From assembly GCA_030035585.1 (NCBI GenBank), contig CM057475.1, positions 5,093,501 to 5,157,500 on the forward strand: a stretch of DNA of 64,000 nt. The letters run 5' to 3'. Position 1 is the stretch's first letter; each line of letters starts with the position of its first letter. Below the pieces are notes generated by a model. The model made no database searches. It saw only the letters and a program-made list of their open reading frames with translations, and was not told where the DNA came from. Source of the stretch: Dugong dugon. Lineage: Eukaryota; Chordata; Mammalia; Sirenia; Dugongidae. Of the stretch, positions 33,816 through 45,345 are shown in pieces. The position numbers were made by a program, and so were the translations under genes.

Positions 33816-35129
33816 AATTACTTCATAGCAAAAGATATTATAGCCTTTGCCACTCTGAGTGGGATATTTTTCTGTTTCTAAATAATTGTTGCTGGGATAA
33901 ATACTTGTTTTTTAATATTTACCTTGAATTGATGCCTTACTAAATGCATTTATTGGCCCTAATAGTTTTTTAACTGAGTCTTTTTATGACCTAGTTATTC
34001 AACCATCTTATCTAAATAATGGTACTTTTGCGTCTTATTTTCTGTTATTTACACCACTGGTCTTTTTTATTGCATGACTGGAACACAAAAAACAAGGAAT
34101 AGTAGTACTAATTAGCCTTGATTAATACTCTAATCTCTTAGCCTTAATTCTTAAGACAATTCCTTTGATATTTCTGTTTTGTTTAATATTCACTTTTGTT
34201 TTCTGATACCCATTATTATACTTAGGAAAGTCTTGGTTCTTTTTAATTTAAAATTTATTTGGCTAAACCTCTTCAGTTAATTTCCTCAGAAGAGGTATGT
34301 GGGGGATTGATGCAGTATTTGAGTCCTGGCTTTTCAAAAAGAATTTTTTTTCTCCTATCCTCACCGATTACTTGGCTTCTTCTAAGAATCTTAGATAATG
34401 ATCTTTCAAAGGATATCCTGTGAACACTTTACACTATCTTCCTGTTTTCAGTGTGGCAACTGATAAATCTAATGACAGTTGATTCTTTTTCTTTTTCCAG
34501 AAGCTTTTGGGTACATTTCTCTCCCTTCCTAGCCCCTCACCCTTTCTCCTTTTCTCTCACATGTTCTCTTCTCTCTCTGCCATTTTAAAATTTAATCAGT
34601 ACATAAGCTAGGTGCACCTTCTTTTTTTCTTCTACCTAGAATTTAGAAATTGCTTTCAATCAGAAAATTCAGGTCTTTTAGCTTAAGAACTTTTTCTTTT
34701 AATTTTTTTGGTTTTTTTTTTTTTTGGCCTGTCCATATATTCCTTTTCTTCCTTTTGGAACATCTACTCTTTGCATATTAAATCTTCTATATCTGACTCC
34801 CCTGTCTCGTATTTTCATTCAGGCTTTTCCGTTCTTTGTGGTTTTGCTCTGTGCTGTGTTACATTTTTTCCGCTTTGTATAAGGTAGTGCCTAACACACA
34901 GTAATTGCTCAGTAATTATTCGTGGAGTGAAGACATTTTGTCTTCCAGATGACCAGTCAGTTCTCATCAGGGACCAGTCTCTTCTTCCTTTTCTTTATTG
35001 AATTTATCAACTCAGAAATTATGTTTTGTTATTACAGAAAGTCTTTTCCTATTTGACTTGTATCTCCTTAAGAATTTTCAGTATTTTTAACCTCAGGAGG
35101 GCAGTAAGTTTATGTTAATGGGGGAGGAA

Positions 35130-35280
35130 CAACTCAGAAAAGGAGGGTGAAATGGTTGCCACAACTTGAAGAATGTAATCAATGTCACTAAATTGTACAT
35201 GTAGAAACTGTTGAATTCGTATATGTTCCACTGTGTATGTTCTCAACAACAACTAAATAAATAAAATTTTAAAAAAGAAT
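35130..35280 (+). repeat. L1-family 3' end fragment, + strand
   Basis: 'ggtgaaatggttgccacaac', 'gtaatcaatgtcactaaattgtacatgtagaaactgttgaa' and an A-rich end 'caacaacaactaaataaataaaatttt' resemble the second 3' UTR module around 12640-12690. Short and truncated. Confidence 0.55.
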
Positions 35281-35826
35281 TCTTATTATTTTAAAAATAA
35301 GTATCTTTTCTGCTGCTTCTTTATTTCCACCTGGTTGCCAACTAGATCATCCTCCATGGATTGTGATTTTTCCTTTGTCTCTTCATGTCTGTGGTATGAA
35401 GTCCTTGGGCCCTGATTCAGGTCAGGTTGTCTGTGACCAACCAGCAGTGGAAGGGATGGAAGTGTCTGGTTTCAGAACACTGCCCATCTCTGCAGAAGAA
35501 GGCAGGGATTATCCAGTTCTCCGGATCCCAGAACTGGGAAGGCCATCTTCTCCTAGCCCTGCAAGATGAGGCCATTAGCACTGCCACCCTCAAGAAGGTG
35601 AGAAGGGGAGATACTTCTCTGTGGTGAGGAAATGTGGCCCACATCTTTCCAAGTGAACACTACACATAAAAATGTGTGAATGGCGTGAAAGGCTAACACC
35701 TTTCTCCTCACTGGGCTCAATGTTTGCACACTGAAAAAGTTCAGCCCCACTGGCTCTTAAAATGAATTAGAGTCCTTGAACTTCCCAGTGGCATGGAGAA
35801 AATTTGTTAGCACTATTTAAATTGAT

Positions 35827-37627
35827 GATGTTGTTGTTGTTAGGTGCCATTGAGTCGGTTCCAACTCAGAGACCCTATTTACAACAGAATGAAACACTGC
35901 CCGGTCCTACACTATGCTCACAATCCTTGCTATATTTGAGGCCATTGTTGCAGCCACTGTGTTAATCCATCTCATCGAGGATCTTTTTTGCTGACCCTTA
36001 ACTTTACCAAGCATAATGTTCTTCTCCAGGGACTGGTCCCTCCTGATAACATGTCCAAAATACGTGAGACAAAGTCTCACCATTTTCTAAGGAGCACTCT
36101 GGCTGTCCTTCTTCCAAGATAGACTTGTTCGTTTTTTTGACAGTCCATGGTATATTCAGTAATATTCTTCACCAACACCATAATTCAAATACATCAATTC
36201 TTCTTTTGGTCATATAAGGCTATTGAAAATATCATGGCTTGGATCAGGTTCACCTTAGTCCTCAAAGTAACATCTTTGCTTTTCAACACTTCAGAGATCT
36301 TTTGCAGCCGATTTGCCCAAAGAAATATGTCCTTTGATTTCTTGACTGCTGCTTTCATGGATGTTGATTGTGGATCCAAGTAAAATGAGATCCTTGACAA
36401 CTTCAATCTTTTCTCCATTTATCATGTTGTTGCTTATTGGTCCAGTTGTAAAGATTTTTGTTTTCTTTATGCTGAGGTGTAATCCATACTGAAGGCCGTA
36501 GTCTTTAATCTTCATCAGTAAGTTCTTCAAGTCCTCTTCACTTTCAGCAAGCAAGATTGTGTCATCTGCATATTTCAAGATGTTAATGAGTCTTTCTCCA
36601 ACCCTGATGTCGTGTTCTTCTTCATATAGTCCAGCTTCAAGGATTATTTGCTCAGCATACAGACTGAATAAGTGTGGTGGAAGGATACAATTGTGACATA
36701 CACCTTTCCTGGTTTTAAACCATGCATTATCCCCTTGTTCTGTTCAAACGACTGCCTCTTAAAGTGTTCTGGAATTCTTATTCTTGACGATGTTATCCAT
36801 AATTTGTCATGATCTGCACAGTCAAATGCCTTTGCATAGTCAATAAAACACAGGTAAACATCTTTATGCATTCTCTGCTTTCAGCCAAGATTCATCTGAC
36901 ATCAGCAATGATATCCCTCATTCTACATCCTCTTCTGAATCCAGCTTGAATTGCTGGCAGTTCCCTGTCAATGTACTGCTGCAACCATTTTTTTAATTAT
37001 CTTCAACAGAATTTTACTTGTGTGTGATATTAATGATACTGTTGGATAATATCTGCACTGTGTGGATCACCTTTCTTTGGAATGGGCACAAATATGGATC
37101 TCTTCCAGTCAGTTGGCCAGTTAGCTGTCTTCTAAATTTCTTGGCATAGATTAATGAGCACCTCCAGCACTGCATTTGTTTGTTGAAATATCTCAATTGA
37201 TAGTCTGTCAGTTCCTGGAGCCTTGTTTTTAGCCAGTTCCTTCAGTGCAGCTTGGACCGCTTCCTTCAGTAACATCAGTTCTTGATCATATGCTACCTCC
37301 TGAAATGGCTGAACATCAACCAGTACTTTTTGGTTCTTTTGATGCTTCCTGTGTTGTTCAATATTTTGCCCATAACCAAAGAAAAAACCATTCCCATTGC
37401 CATTGAGTCAATTCTGACTCATAGCAACCCTATAGGAAAGAGTAGAACTGCCCCCATAGGGTTTCTAAGGAGCAGCTGGTGGATTTGAACTGCTGACCTT
37501 TTGGTTAGCAGCTAAACGCTTAACCAATGGACCACCAAGGCCCAGAATCCTTCAAAATTGCAACTCGAGGCTTGAATTTTTTCAGTTCTCTTAGTTTGAG
37601 AAATGCCAAGGGTGTTCTTCCCTTTTG
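35827..37627 (-). mobile_element. RTE-clade LINE copy, 5'-truncated, with nested SINE, 10-bp TSD
   Basis: On the minus strand the non-coding tail (35827-36060, complete, starting at 'tgttgttgttgttaggtgcc' on +) precedes the C-terminal and reverse-transcriptase coding regions. These include MKYADDTILLAESEEDLKNL with the catalytic YADD at 36561-36572 and ITSSRIRIPEHFK near 36800. Stops and frameshifts break it. It starts at 37627, inside the region upstream of the RT, so the endonuclease is absent. A perfect duplication ttaaattgat lies at 35817-35826 and 37628-37637. An AfroSINE at 37372-37545 is nested in it. Confidence 0.9.
37372..37545 (-). mobile_element. AfroSINE nested in RTE, minus strand
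   Basis: 'aaccaaagaaaaaaccattccc' tail, 'attctgactcatagcaaccc', 'agagtagaactgcccccata', 'gttagcagctaaacgcttaacc' and 'ggaccaccaaggccc' head. RTE wording resumes on the right with 'agaatccttcaaaattgcaactcgaggcttgaatttttt'. The SINE is younger than the RTE copy. Confidence 0.9.
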
Positions 37628-37688
37628 TTAAATTGATAGTTAACACTAATGGGACTGTCGAATGAGTGGCTCAATTTTGGACGTCTGT

Positions 37689-37885
37689 TGGCGTCCCTGG
37701 GTGGTGCAGTTAACACACTTGGCAGCTAATCAGAAGATTGGCGGTTTGCCTCAGAATAAAGACCTGGCAATTTACTTCCAAAAAATCAGGCATTGAAAAC
37801 CCTAGGGAGCACAGTTCTACTCTGACACACGTGGGGTCACCATGAAATGGAGTTGACTCAGCAGTCACTGTTTTTTTTTTTTGTT
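37689..37885 (+). repeat. SINE of the ~200-bp subtype, + strand
   Basis: 'ggcgtccctgggtggtgcag', 'aacacacttggcagctaatc', 'gacctggcaatttacttcc', 'tcaggcattgaaaaccctag', 'gttctactctgacacacgtggggtcaccatgaaatgg' and a T-rich end. Same subtype as 41497, 43690 and 59231. Confidence 0.82.
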
Positions 37886-38473
37886 GTAAGAACCTCTATG
37901 CCTGAGACCAGCCAGCAAGTTAGCAAGAGGGCAGACCTCCAATGGTCTGTGCTTTGGGGGTCCTTGCTCAGCCTCTTGGCTGCCTTGTGGGCCCCAATGC
38001 TAAGGCATGACAACTGTCCCATTTCCGCTGACCACCACATGCAAAACATGAGCCCTGGCTGAACCGGTGGTACGTGGGATGCCCAGGGGCATGTGTGATG
38101 GGGCAGCCGTGACCACTTCTCCTTCCCGTGGCCAGCAAGACAGGGCAGTGGGAGACATTGCCTTAAACAGATGGAGTCTCATGAGCCTTACTTCTTCACT
38201 CCTTTACTCACTGGTGCACACCTACCATTCCCTAGCCTTTTGCGGTAAATCCCAGCCTCAGGCCTCCCACTGTGAAGCTCAGGGTACAGCAAAGTTCACA
38301 CCCCTGGTACCCCTACACTGGAAGCATGGTCAGCCTGTGACATGTTGAACTGATGGTGGACACGTCAGCTGCCTCATGTCACATTGTCACGACGACACAG
38401 GCCGCCTCACCTGAGGGTAGCAACGCCAAGGCCAGATGCTTAACCCGATTTTCTCCTCCTCTTTCATGCTCAG

Positions 38474-38596
38474 GTGGATAGAGTGGAACCCTGGCTTCCC
38501 CTTAAGTATTGATGCCAAATGCCACAAGGATTTACCTCGTGACATCCAGTTTGACTGTGAGAAAGGAGTAGACTTTGTGCTGAACTACTCCAAAGC
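38474..38596 (+). CDS. ALOX5: ALOX5 exon 4
   Basis: A 123-bp exon between tcatgctcag and gtaagt. It completes Arg144 and encodes residues 145-184 plus two bases of Ala185. The translation [15 protein letters not shown] continues to [19 protein letters not shown] and VLNYSKA. It starts the catalytic domain. Phe178 and Tyr182 (177 and 181 without Met), the pair that corks the active-site entrance in the stabilised human crystal structure, are kept. Cys160 is kept. Cys172 replaces a human Ser and Ile146 a Met (human residues from memory). The bases 'gcgtaagt' mean the exon ends at 38596, giving the family length. Entry phase 2, exit phase 2. Confidence 0.98.
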
Positions 38597-39109
38597 GTAA
38601 GTTCACAAGAATGCAAGGACTCTGGGCAGCCTCGGCAGGGACTAGGGTGGGAAGCAGGTCCCTCACTCTTTTTCTAGTGAGTGCCTTGGGTGGGGAACAG
38701 CTCTGCCAAGCAACTGTCCCCAAACATTTTATATCGTGGCCACAGAGTGGCTTCTGAATACATAGTCACAAGATAACCTGTATCTCAGCAAAGTTACCAC
38801 CTGGGGGACACCAGACAGCCAGCAGTAGCTGTGTTTTCAGCCCTGAAGCTCAGGTCTGTACTTGGAATGCCCCATCCCCATCCACCTGACCCCTCATGGC
38901 CAATCTGAATGTGGTCAGTGTCCAGGCTAAGCCTCACCATGGCAGGGCTCTGGGGTCATAATGGCCCAGACACTCTGCTGAGTCCTGGGCACGCACCCTC
39001 ACCTGCCCAGGTAGGCACAGCTACTGTCCACATTTTACAGGTGAGGAGCCCTTGCTAACAAATGGCAGAGTTGCGGTGCACCTGGGGTTGAGTTTGAACT
39101 GTTGCAGGG

Positions 39110-39275
39110 TTTTTTAAAGCTTCCTGAATTGTGAGGCTCATCTGGGTGCTTGTTAAGAATACAGACTCCCCGGCCCCATGCCAGGGCTAGTGAACCTGCA
39201 CTTTGGTACCTCAGGGGATTCTTAGAATCATGCGTGTCTGGAAAATGCTGACCAGATCTCCAAGAGTCAGATAGG
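39110..39275. repeat. MER5-like hAT fragment
   Basis: 'ctcatctgggtgcttgttaagaatacagactcc' and 'cggccccatgccaggg' follow the MER5 order, but the inverted ends are eroded. Confidence 0.5.
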
Positions 39276-39589
39276 GTGGAGAAACACTAGCTTGGTCAGC
39301 CTTCTGTGGTGACATTTGTATAACTGAGAGGCTGCCTCGGAGAAGGGCACCTCATTTGGTCAGGATTCTCAAAGGAAAGCCACGGGAGGCCATGGTCTGG
39401 CAGGTTTCCAGTGGTCACACACTCCCAGGCCTGAGCCTGGGCCCTGGCTCCTTTGGACATGTTGGAAGAACACTACCCCCACGCACATATACCCTACAGC
39501 CTTGCAGTCAGCCTCTGCAGGGAATCCCTTGAGTCAGAAAGACCATATGTACTTACCTCTGGAAAGAGAAAGGGACTGCTGTTTATCAA

Positions 39590-39805
39590 GCCCCTCCTTA
39601 GTGCAGGCACTGCATGGGTGTGTTCTGGGAAGAGTCATCTATTTTGACCCTCACAGCAACCCTGGGAGGTCGATAATATTATTGACAGTTTCGAGCTGAG
39701 GGAAACTCTAGCTCAGATGGGTCAAGGTCAAGGAATTTGCCTGAGGTCGTATAGGTAGGAATTGACAAAAACTAGGATTTGAATCCAGGTCTGTTCAGCT
39801 CCAAA
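39590..39805 (-). repeat. MIR SINE, minus strand
   Basis: 'ttgaccctcacagcaaccctgggaggtcgataatatta', 'gctcagatgggtcaaggtcaaggaatttgcctgaggtc' and 'aggatttgaatccaggtctg' are the antisense MIR wording. Confidence 0.8.
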
Positions 39806-40107
39806 CTGGAGAGAAAAATTAAAATCAAATATCTGGATTCATAATGAAGCAGTGCCCAAACATCTAGCTACCTGGAAACATCATAGTGATAAATGTTTCA
39901 CTTTCTACCCAGGGGTTGGCATTTTTGAGTCAAAGGCGTATAGCTTTATCAGGACAGAGTCCAGACCAGGGTGGGACAAGCAGGACAGAAGGCCCTTGTA
40001 AGAGGGGCAGTTTGGAGAGAGAATGAGAGGGATGGAGAGGCTGTGAGATCAGGGGAGCATGATGCTGCTGTGGAGAGAAGTAGCACTTGGGCTTAGTAAT
40101 GGTGGTG

Positions 40108-40305
40108 GGTGGAAGGGTGGATGGATGGATGGATGGATGGATGGATAAGGGAGGGGTGGGTGGATAGATGGAAGGAAGGAAGGATGGAGGAAGGGAGGCT
40201 GGAGGGATGGATGGATGGAGGGAAGGAGGAATGGAGAGAGGGATGACGCATGGAGGAATGGATGAATGAATGTATGGATGGATGGAAGGATGAACTTGGA
40301 GGGAG
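40108..40305. repeat. (GGAT)n / GGAA tetranucleotide array
   Basis: About 200 bp built from ggat, with ggaa and gggt variants, purine-rich on the + strand. The purest part is near 40119-40146 ('ggatggatggatggatggat'). Probably length-variable. Confidence 0.95.
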
Positions 40306-41496
40306 AGCTGTGCCTTTGCTGAAAGATGAGACCCTAGCTCCTCCTCAGGGACCACTTATGTGAACCCCACACAGAGAAGTTCTCAACAAGGACAGCATTT
40401 GTCTTCATCCTTTCTTGGGAATGGGAACAGAGTCAGGCCAGCCAGGATCTGCACCTCTCCACCATCACATGCTGCCAAGCGCCTGCTCCCTCTGATCACT
40501 CTCTGCCCTCCACAGCTTGTAGAGGGCACATGGTGAGGGGCGTTATGTCATTGATGGGGTTCAGGAAGGCTTTGTTGCAGTGGGGGCAATAGGCCTGACT
40601 TGTTATTAGCCAGGCAGACAGAAGTGGGGCCCAGAGAAGGAGAAAGGGCTACCCCGGCCGAGAGGGCACTATGTGCCCAGGTATTCTGTGGTGTGGCTTG
40701 CTCAAAGGACCAAGGGAGTTGTGATATTTCCTGGTGGCTTCAAAGGAGAAGTAGCTTGTGATTACTGACCACGCACCATTTATGTCATGGCCCTGAGCTT
40801 CAGACTTGGCAGGGCTGATAAGGGAATGTCTTTGTTTCAAAAAATTGAGCTTCCTGCCCGGTAGAACAAGGCAGTGTAGAAATGGTACTGACTTCTAGGA
40901 GGGGTGAAGGGCCAGCCTCACATGGCAACCGGGCTTCTCTGCACCTCACAGACAGGCCACCAGCTAGCACTTCCCATTACATGAGATCAAGGAGGTGACA
41001 GCTCCCTGAGGGGACTGTGGGCAGGGCACCACAAGGCACTTCACCCATCCCATGGCCGTCTTTCTGGAAAAGCAGCATCAGAAATGCTACCATGATCTGG
41101 AGTCAGCCACTGTTCATCTGGATTTCAAATATTCAGTGAAAAATGGAGAGCTGTGAGAGGTTCTGTGAGGAGGAGGGGTGGAGCTGCCATGTGGGAAGCT
41201 CACCTGACAGCCTTTGAGGCTTAGAGGAGGGACCCAGGGGTGGGGAGGAGGTGAGGGAAGACAACGGCTAGGGACGAGCGCGGGATGTGGGAGTGACACA
41301 GCTCAGGATCCAAACAAAGTTCAGGTCATAGCAGGGGGAGGGCAGTGGGGGAACCTGAGGCAACTGTGAAGTTGGGAATCTGGCTTGTAGGGAAAGTGGG
41401 GTGTCATTAAAAAGGGGAGCTGAGGAAGAAGAGGCTTGGATGGGAAGATGCATCCAGTTTGGGACGTTGAGTTTGAGAGCCCTGTGGAACATCTTA

Positions 41497-41705
41497 GGAG
41501 GCTATGAGTGGTGCAGTTAACACACTTGGCTACTGACTGAAGGCTGGAGGTTCAGGTGCCCCCGGAGGTGCCTCAGAAGAAAGGCTTGACAATCTACTTC
41601 TGAAAGACCACAGCCATTGAAAACCCTATGGAGCACAATTCTACTCTCACACATACGGGGTTGCCATGAGTTGGAATCAACTCAATAGCGGCTGGTTTTT
41701 GGTGG
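41497..41705 (+). repeat. SINE of the ~200-bp subtype, + strand
   Basis: 'gtggtgcagttaacacacttgg', 'ggtgcctcagaagaaaggcttgacaatctacttctg', 'agccattgaaaaccctatgg', 'cacatacggggttgccatgagttggaatcaactc' and 'gcggctggtttttgg' follow the family order. Confidence 0.85.
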
Positions 41706-42728
41706 ATTATCGGTGGCCAGCTCCTGCAGCCGGTGGGACATGCAGGCTTGAAGCTAAGCCAAGAGGCTGCAGCAAGCATTGAGGCCCAGGCAGTGGTTGG
41801 GAGCCCTGCGAGAGGCAGGGGAGAGATAGCAGAGGGCCAGGACGGAGGCTTTGTTGGAAGGTGGTGAGGAGAGGAGTGTGGTTTCATAGCCATGCCTCCC
41901 AGCAGCCCTTGCTCTTGGCCTCACAGACAGGCCACCCACGGTGTATTTGAGGTTGGGCAAAATTACATATATAGTATCTCCTGGAATGGAGATGACAGTG
42001 AAGGGAAGGGAAGGGCCAACTATGTAAGGATGCCTGAAGAAGAGCAAGAGCCTAGAGAGACAGAGGTGGGAAATGCAAGGAAGACTGGGCATCATCCAGG
42101 GCTGGAAGCTATAGTGGACGGAGGAAGAGGTGGGCCCAGAACAGACCATGGTGGGGAGGGATAGGTGAGTCATTTGTTCTGGGGAGTGGGGGCTGGGAAA
42201 GAAGAGAGGTTACGATGAAGAGATGGAGAGGAGGGAAGTTGAGGGAGCCCATTCAGATGGCTTTGGAGACCAAACCCTTGAGTTTTGCTGGGAAGAAAGA
42301 CCATACCTTCTTATTGCCACCCCAACTCCTGCCATTGAAAATAGGATTTTCCCCTTAAACTCACTAATGCTACTAGAACATGCCTGGACTTCTTAGAAAT
42401 TTTCAAAGTATGCCCTCCTGATAGCCAATGCCAACAAAATATATTTCTGTATATCAACCTTATTTGTCTTCACTGAATTTTGTTATAGAATCAGAGAAAT
42501 GTTACATTGGAAAATAAATTTGTTGGGAAATGTAGGGGAAAAAAATCACCTAAAAGTTAGAGAAATCTGGAAAATTTTAACTATATTTGCTATAGTATCA
42601 TATGTTTTTGTTAAAACTCAATTATAAAATAAGAGCAAGAGTTAACATACGGCAAAAAGTGGTGTTTCCCTCAGGAAGGGTTTGTTCTATGGTCAAATTA
42701 ATTTGGAAAACTTTGAAAATTCTTCAGC

Positions 42729-42900
42729 AGTGGTTCTCAAACTTTTGCATATACCAGAATCCCCTGGAGGACTTGTTAACCTCAGATTGCTGCCCCCACC
42801 CTGAGTTTCTGATTCAGCAGATGTGGAATGGCTCTGGGACCTCACGAATTCCAGGTGATGCTGATGCTGCTGGTCAGGGGCCACACTTTGCGAACCACTG
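42729..42900 (+). mobile_element. MER5A (non-autonomous hAT transposon), near full length
   Basis: Starts cagtggttctcaaac and ends ttgcgaaccactg, giving inverted ends of about 11 bp with one mismatch. Inside are 'accagaatcccctggaggacttgttaa', 'cccaccctgagtttctgattcag' and 'ccaggtgatgctgatgctgctgg', the MER5A order. No coding capacity. An 8-bp target duplication is not evident, as expected for an old copy. Confidence 0.93.
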
Positions 42901-43467
42901 CTCCCGGGTTGTAAGGATTTGAGAAGTCTTGACATAAGAAGTCTGCCTACCGTTGTCCCCGTGTTTTCTGGACTCCTGACCAGACTGCCCTGGGCTGGCT
43001 GGAGGACGCAGAGGTGGGTTCCTCAGAGCCACTTTGGAGAACACTGTTAAAGGTGCACTGGCCATTTCTGCCATATTGTTTCCTCTCTACCCTGTGTCGT
43101 TCTCCACTCTTAGTAGTTCAGTGGCTTTTACAGAAGACCTGCTCTGTGCCTGGCACCCTGCCAGTCCTGGGAAGTGTCAGAGGCACCAGCTCCTTTTTGC
43201 TTTTCGTTTTCCCATGCCCATCCCCTACACTTGTCTTAAGCCTGCCCTTGGGACAAGAAGAAAGAAAATGTTGATCCCTGCCCTGAAACAAACTCCAAGA
43301 GGAAGGTGCGCATTTAATTTACTGTAGCTGTTTTAACAAGGCCAGCTGTAGAGCAGCGATGACGTTGGGCCTGTGGATGGGGCAGCTGCACTGGCAAGCC
43401 TTGTTTAGGGTGACAAGGACCCAACAGCCAGGCTTCCCTAGGGGAGGGGCTATGGGCCCAGACAGCA

Positions 43468-43617
43468 TCTCTCAAACACTAACATGCAGGTGAATCACTG
43501 AAGGGTCCTGTCACATTCTTACTAGTATGTCTGCAGGGGGCCCAAGAGTCTGCACTTCCACCCAGCTCCCAGGTGATGCTGAAGGTGCCAGACCACAGAC
43601 TACACTTTGAGTAGCAG
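43468..43617 (+). repeat. MER5-type hAT copy, diverged
   Basis: 'ctctcaaacactaacatgcaggtgaatcac', 'agagtctgcacttccacc', 'ctcccaggtgatgctgaagg' and 'ccacagactacactttgagtagca' follow the MER5 layout with loss of perfect ends. Confidence 0.7.
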
Positions 43618-43689
43618 GTTATACTCTGCTTTCTTGGAAAAAAAATTATTAAAGTTATAGCAAAATGTATTAACTCATCTCTAATTATC

Positions 43690-43905
43690 CCTTGGAATCC
43701 CTGGGTGGTGCAAAAAGTTAACATGTTCGGCTCCTAACCAAAAGGTTGAAGGTTTGAGTCCACCCAGAGGTACCTTGGGAGAAAGGCCTGGTGACCTACT
43801 TCTGAAAAATCAGTCATTGAAAACCCTGTGGAGCACAGTTCTACTTTGACACACAAGGGGTTGCCATGAATCAGAGTTGACTTGACAGCAACTAGTTTAA
43901 ATTAA
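43690..43905 (+). repeat. SINE of the ~200-bp subtype, + strand
   Basis: 'ggaatccctgggtggtgcaaaaagtt', 'ctaaccaaaaggttgaagg', 'gtccacccagaggtacctt', 'tgaaaaatcagtcattgaaaaccc', 'cacaaggggttgccatgaatcag', 'gcaactagttt'. Flanks 'aattatccctt' and 'aattaaccctt' hint at a target duplication. Confidence 0.87.
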
Positions 43906-43934
43906 CCCTTAAAAGCAAAAGATTGTTTTCTTTA

Positions 43935-44125
43935 GAGCCTGGCTGCCCGGGGTTTGGATTCAGACTCTAGCTGCACCATCTTGGGAGAGTTGTTTAACTT
44001 TCCCAACCCCCAGTTTCCTTCCTATAAAATGAACTTAATGATGCCCACCCAGTAGAGTTGTTACGAGATTTAAATGAACTGATCATGCAGTGCCCCAGCA
44101 TGTCTGGCACGGAGTTTCCCTCTAG
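43935..44125 (+). repeat. MIR SINE
   Basis: 'agcctggctgcccggggttt', 'ctagctgcaccatcttggga', 'agttgtttaactttcccaacccccagtttcc', 'tataaaatgaacttaatgatg' and 'gcagtgccccagcatgtctggcacgg' in MIR order. Confidence 0.85.
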
Positions 44126-44362
44126 TATCTGCACTGGGGGGATTTTCCATGGCCTCTGCGTTCCTGATGAGCCTGGTGAACGCCCTTGTCACTTGCCTGC
44201 TTACTGGCTATTCTGGGCTTCCACCCCACCCAGGGGGAGAGGCCTCGGGAGGGTACCCGCCCCTCCATTGACAATTGCTTATTGAGCTCCTGGGCTTGAG
44301 GATGTGTGGGTGGCAGTGAGATGGATCAAAAGTGGCCCCTCGGATCCAGGGCCAGGAAGCTT

Positions 44363-44767
44363 ACAGTCTGTGGGGACCAGCGCTGTAGACAGCTCATCAC
44401 CATCATGGTGGTGGAGCTTCCTTGGGTAAGGAGTGCTGGGGACGTTTGAGGAAGGAGGACGGTAGCTCTGGGGGATAGCATCAGAAAATGCTTTCCTGGA
44501 GAGAAGACACTCAACCTGGGTCTCTGAGAATGCATAGGAGTCCCACGCTGATGGGAAGAGGGGAGGGGAAGTATTCTGGGCAGCGTGACGACAAAGGCCT
44601 GGCAGTGAGACTCCCCTCATGGTCAGAGGATGGGAGGGGGGTTGGGGCTGACGAGTAGGGAGGTAGACAGGCTGGAAGTTGGGCTTTCACAGTCTGTGGG
44701 GACCAGCGCTGTGGACAGCTCATCACCATCCTAGCAGTGGAGCTTCATTGGGTAAGGAGTGCCGAAA
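44363..44767 (+). repeat. Direct repeat pair of about 78 bp, 326 bp apart
   Basis: 'acagtctgtggggaccagcg' starts at 44363 and again at 44689. Both are followed by 'ctgt.gacagctcatcaccatc', a short variable piece, then 'gtggagcttc.ttgggtaaggagtgc'. The copies differ at only a few positions, so this is a fairly recent segmental duplication or two copies left from a longer unit. Confidence 0.85.
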
Positions 44768-45164
44768 GTTTGCCTGGGTGGGCAGGACCATGGGGGACTC
44801 TGCAGTTTAGAGTGTCAAGAAGGGAGGGTCAGTTGCCACATGCTTCAGAGAAATCACGGGAGCGGAGGGCTGACCAGGGCCCTTTGGATGCTGCTTCTCG
44901 AAAGCCATTGGCACCCTCTGTGAGAGCAGCGTCAGCAGGCAGGGCAGAGAGGGCTGGCAGTGACCGAGAGACGGGGGCTGGTAGGTGAAGATTCTTTCGT
45001 GAAGTGGGTGTGAAAGGAAGAAAGAAGTGCAGGAATTACACGGAAGGACCCAGGGAAGGGGCAGGGTAAGCCTGCGACCAACCAGGTGTAAATGTGCCTA
45101 CTGGTCCCCCCAGAGCGAGCGCCATGTCCTCTGCTCAAGACCCAAACACTAACAGAAATCAGTG

Positions 45165-45345
45165 ATTATGCCATAGTCGCTGATATTCAGGGAACTCTTT
45201 TTATGTACCAATGCTTTATATCATGTCAACCCTATGAGGCAGGAACAGTCACTATCCCCATTTCACAGTCGAGGAAAACAAGGCCCAGAGATCTCAGGGA
45301 CTTGCCCTTTCCATAGCTGGGAGGGGCTGGAGCTAGGATTTCAGG
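45165..45345 (-). repeat. MIR SINE, minus strand
   Basis: 'atatcatgtcaaccctatgaggcaggaacagtcactatccccatttcacag' and 'ggcccagagatctcagggacttgccc' are antisense MIR wording. Confidence 0.75.

Larger units (their letters stand above)
17302..38473 (+). other. ALOX5: ALOX5 intron 3 (21 kb)
   Basis: Begins gtgagt and ends in tttcatgctcag. It contains no further ALOX5 exon. In order it holds an L1 3' UTR fragment, an L1 ORF2 remnant with nested SINE, an RTE tail, two SINEs, a second L1 3' part, the antisense FUCA1 pseudogene, a long repeat, the half-L1, an AfroSINE, a TG repeat, a MIR, another long repeat, an L1 3' end, an RTE with nested SINE and one more SINE. Stretches with nothing I can name are 17430-17585, 25690-26080, 31024-32000, most of 32160-33010, 33816-35100, 35281-35816 and 37890-38460. 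Several of these are A/T-rich and are probably very old L1. Confidence 0.85.

Noticed and set aside
38597-38597. Exon 4 ending one base later after 'gcg'
   Set aside because: The following bases would be taagtt, not GT; ending at 38596 gives gtaagt and the correct phase into exon 5.
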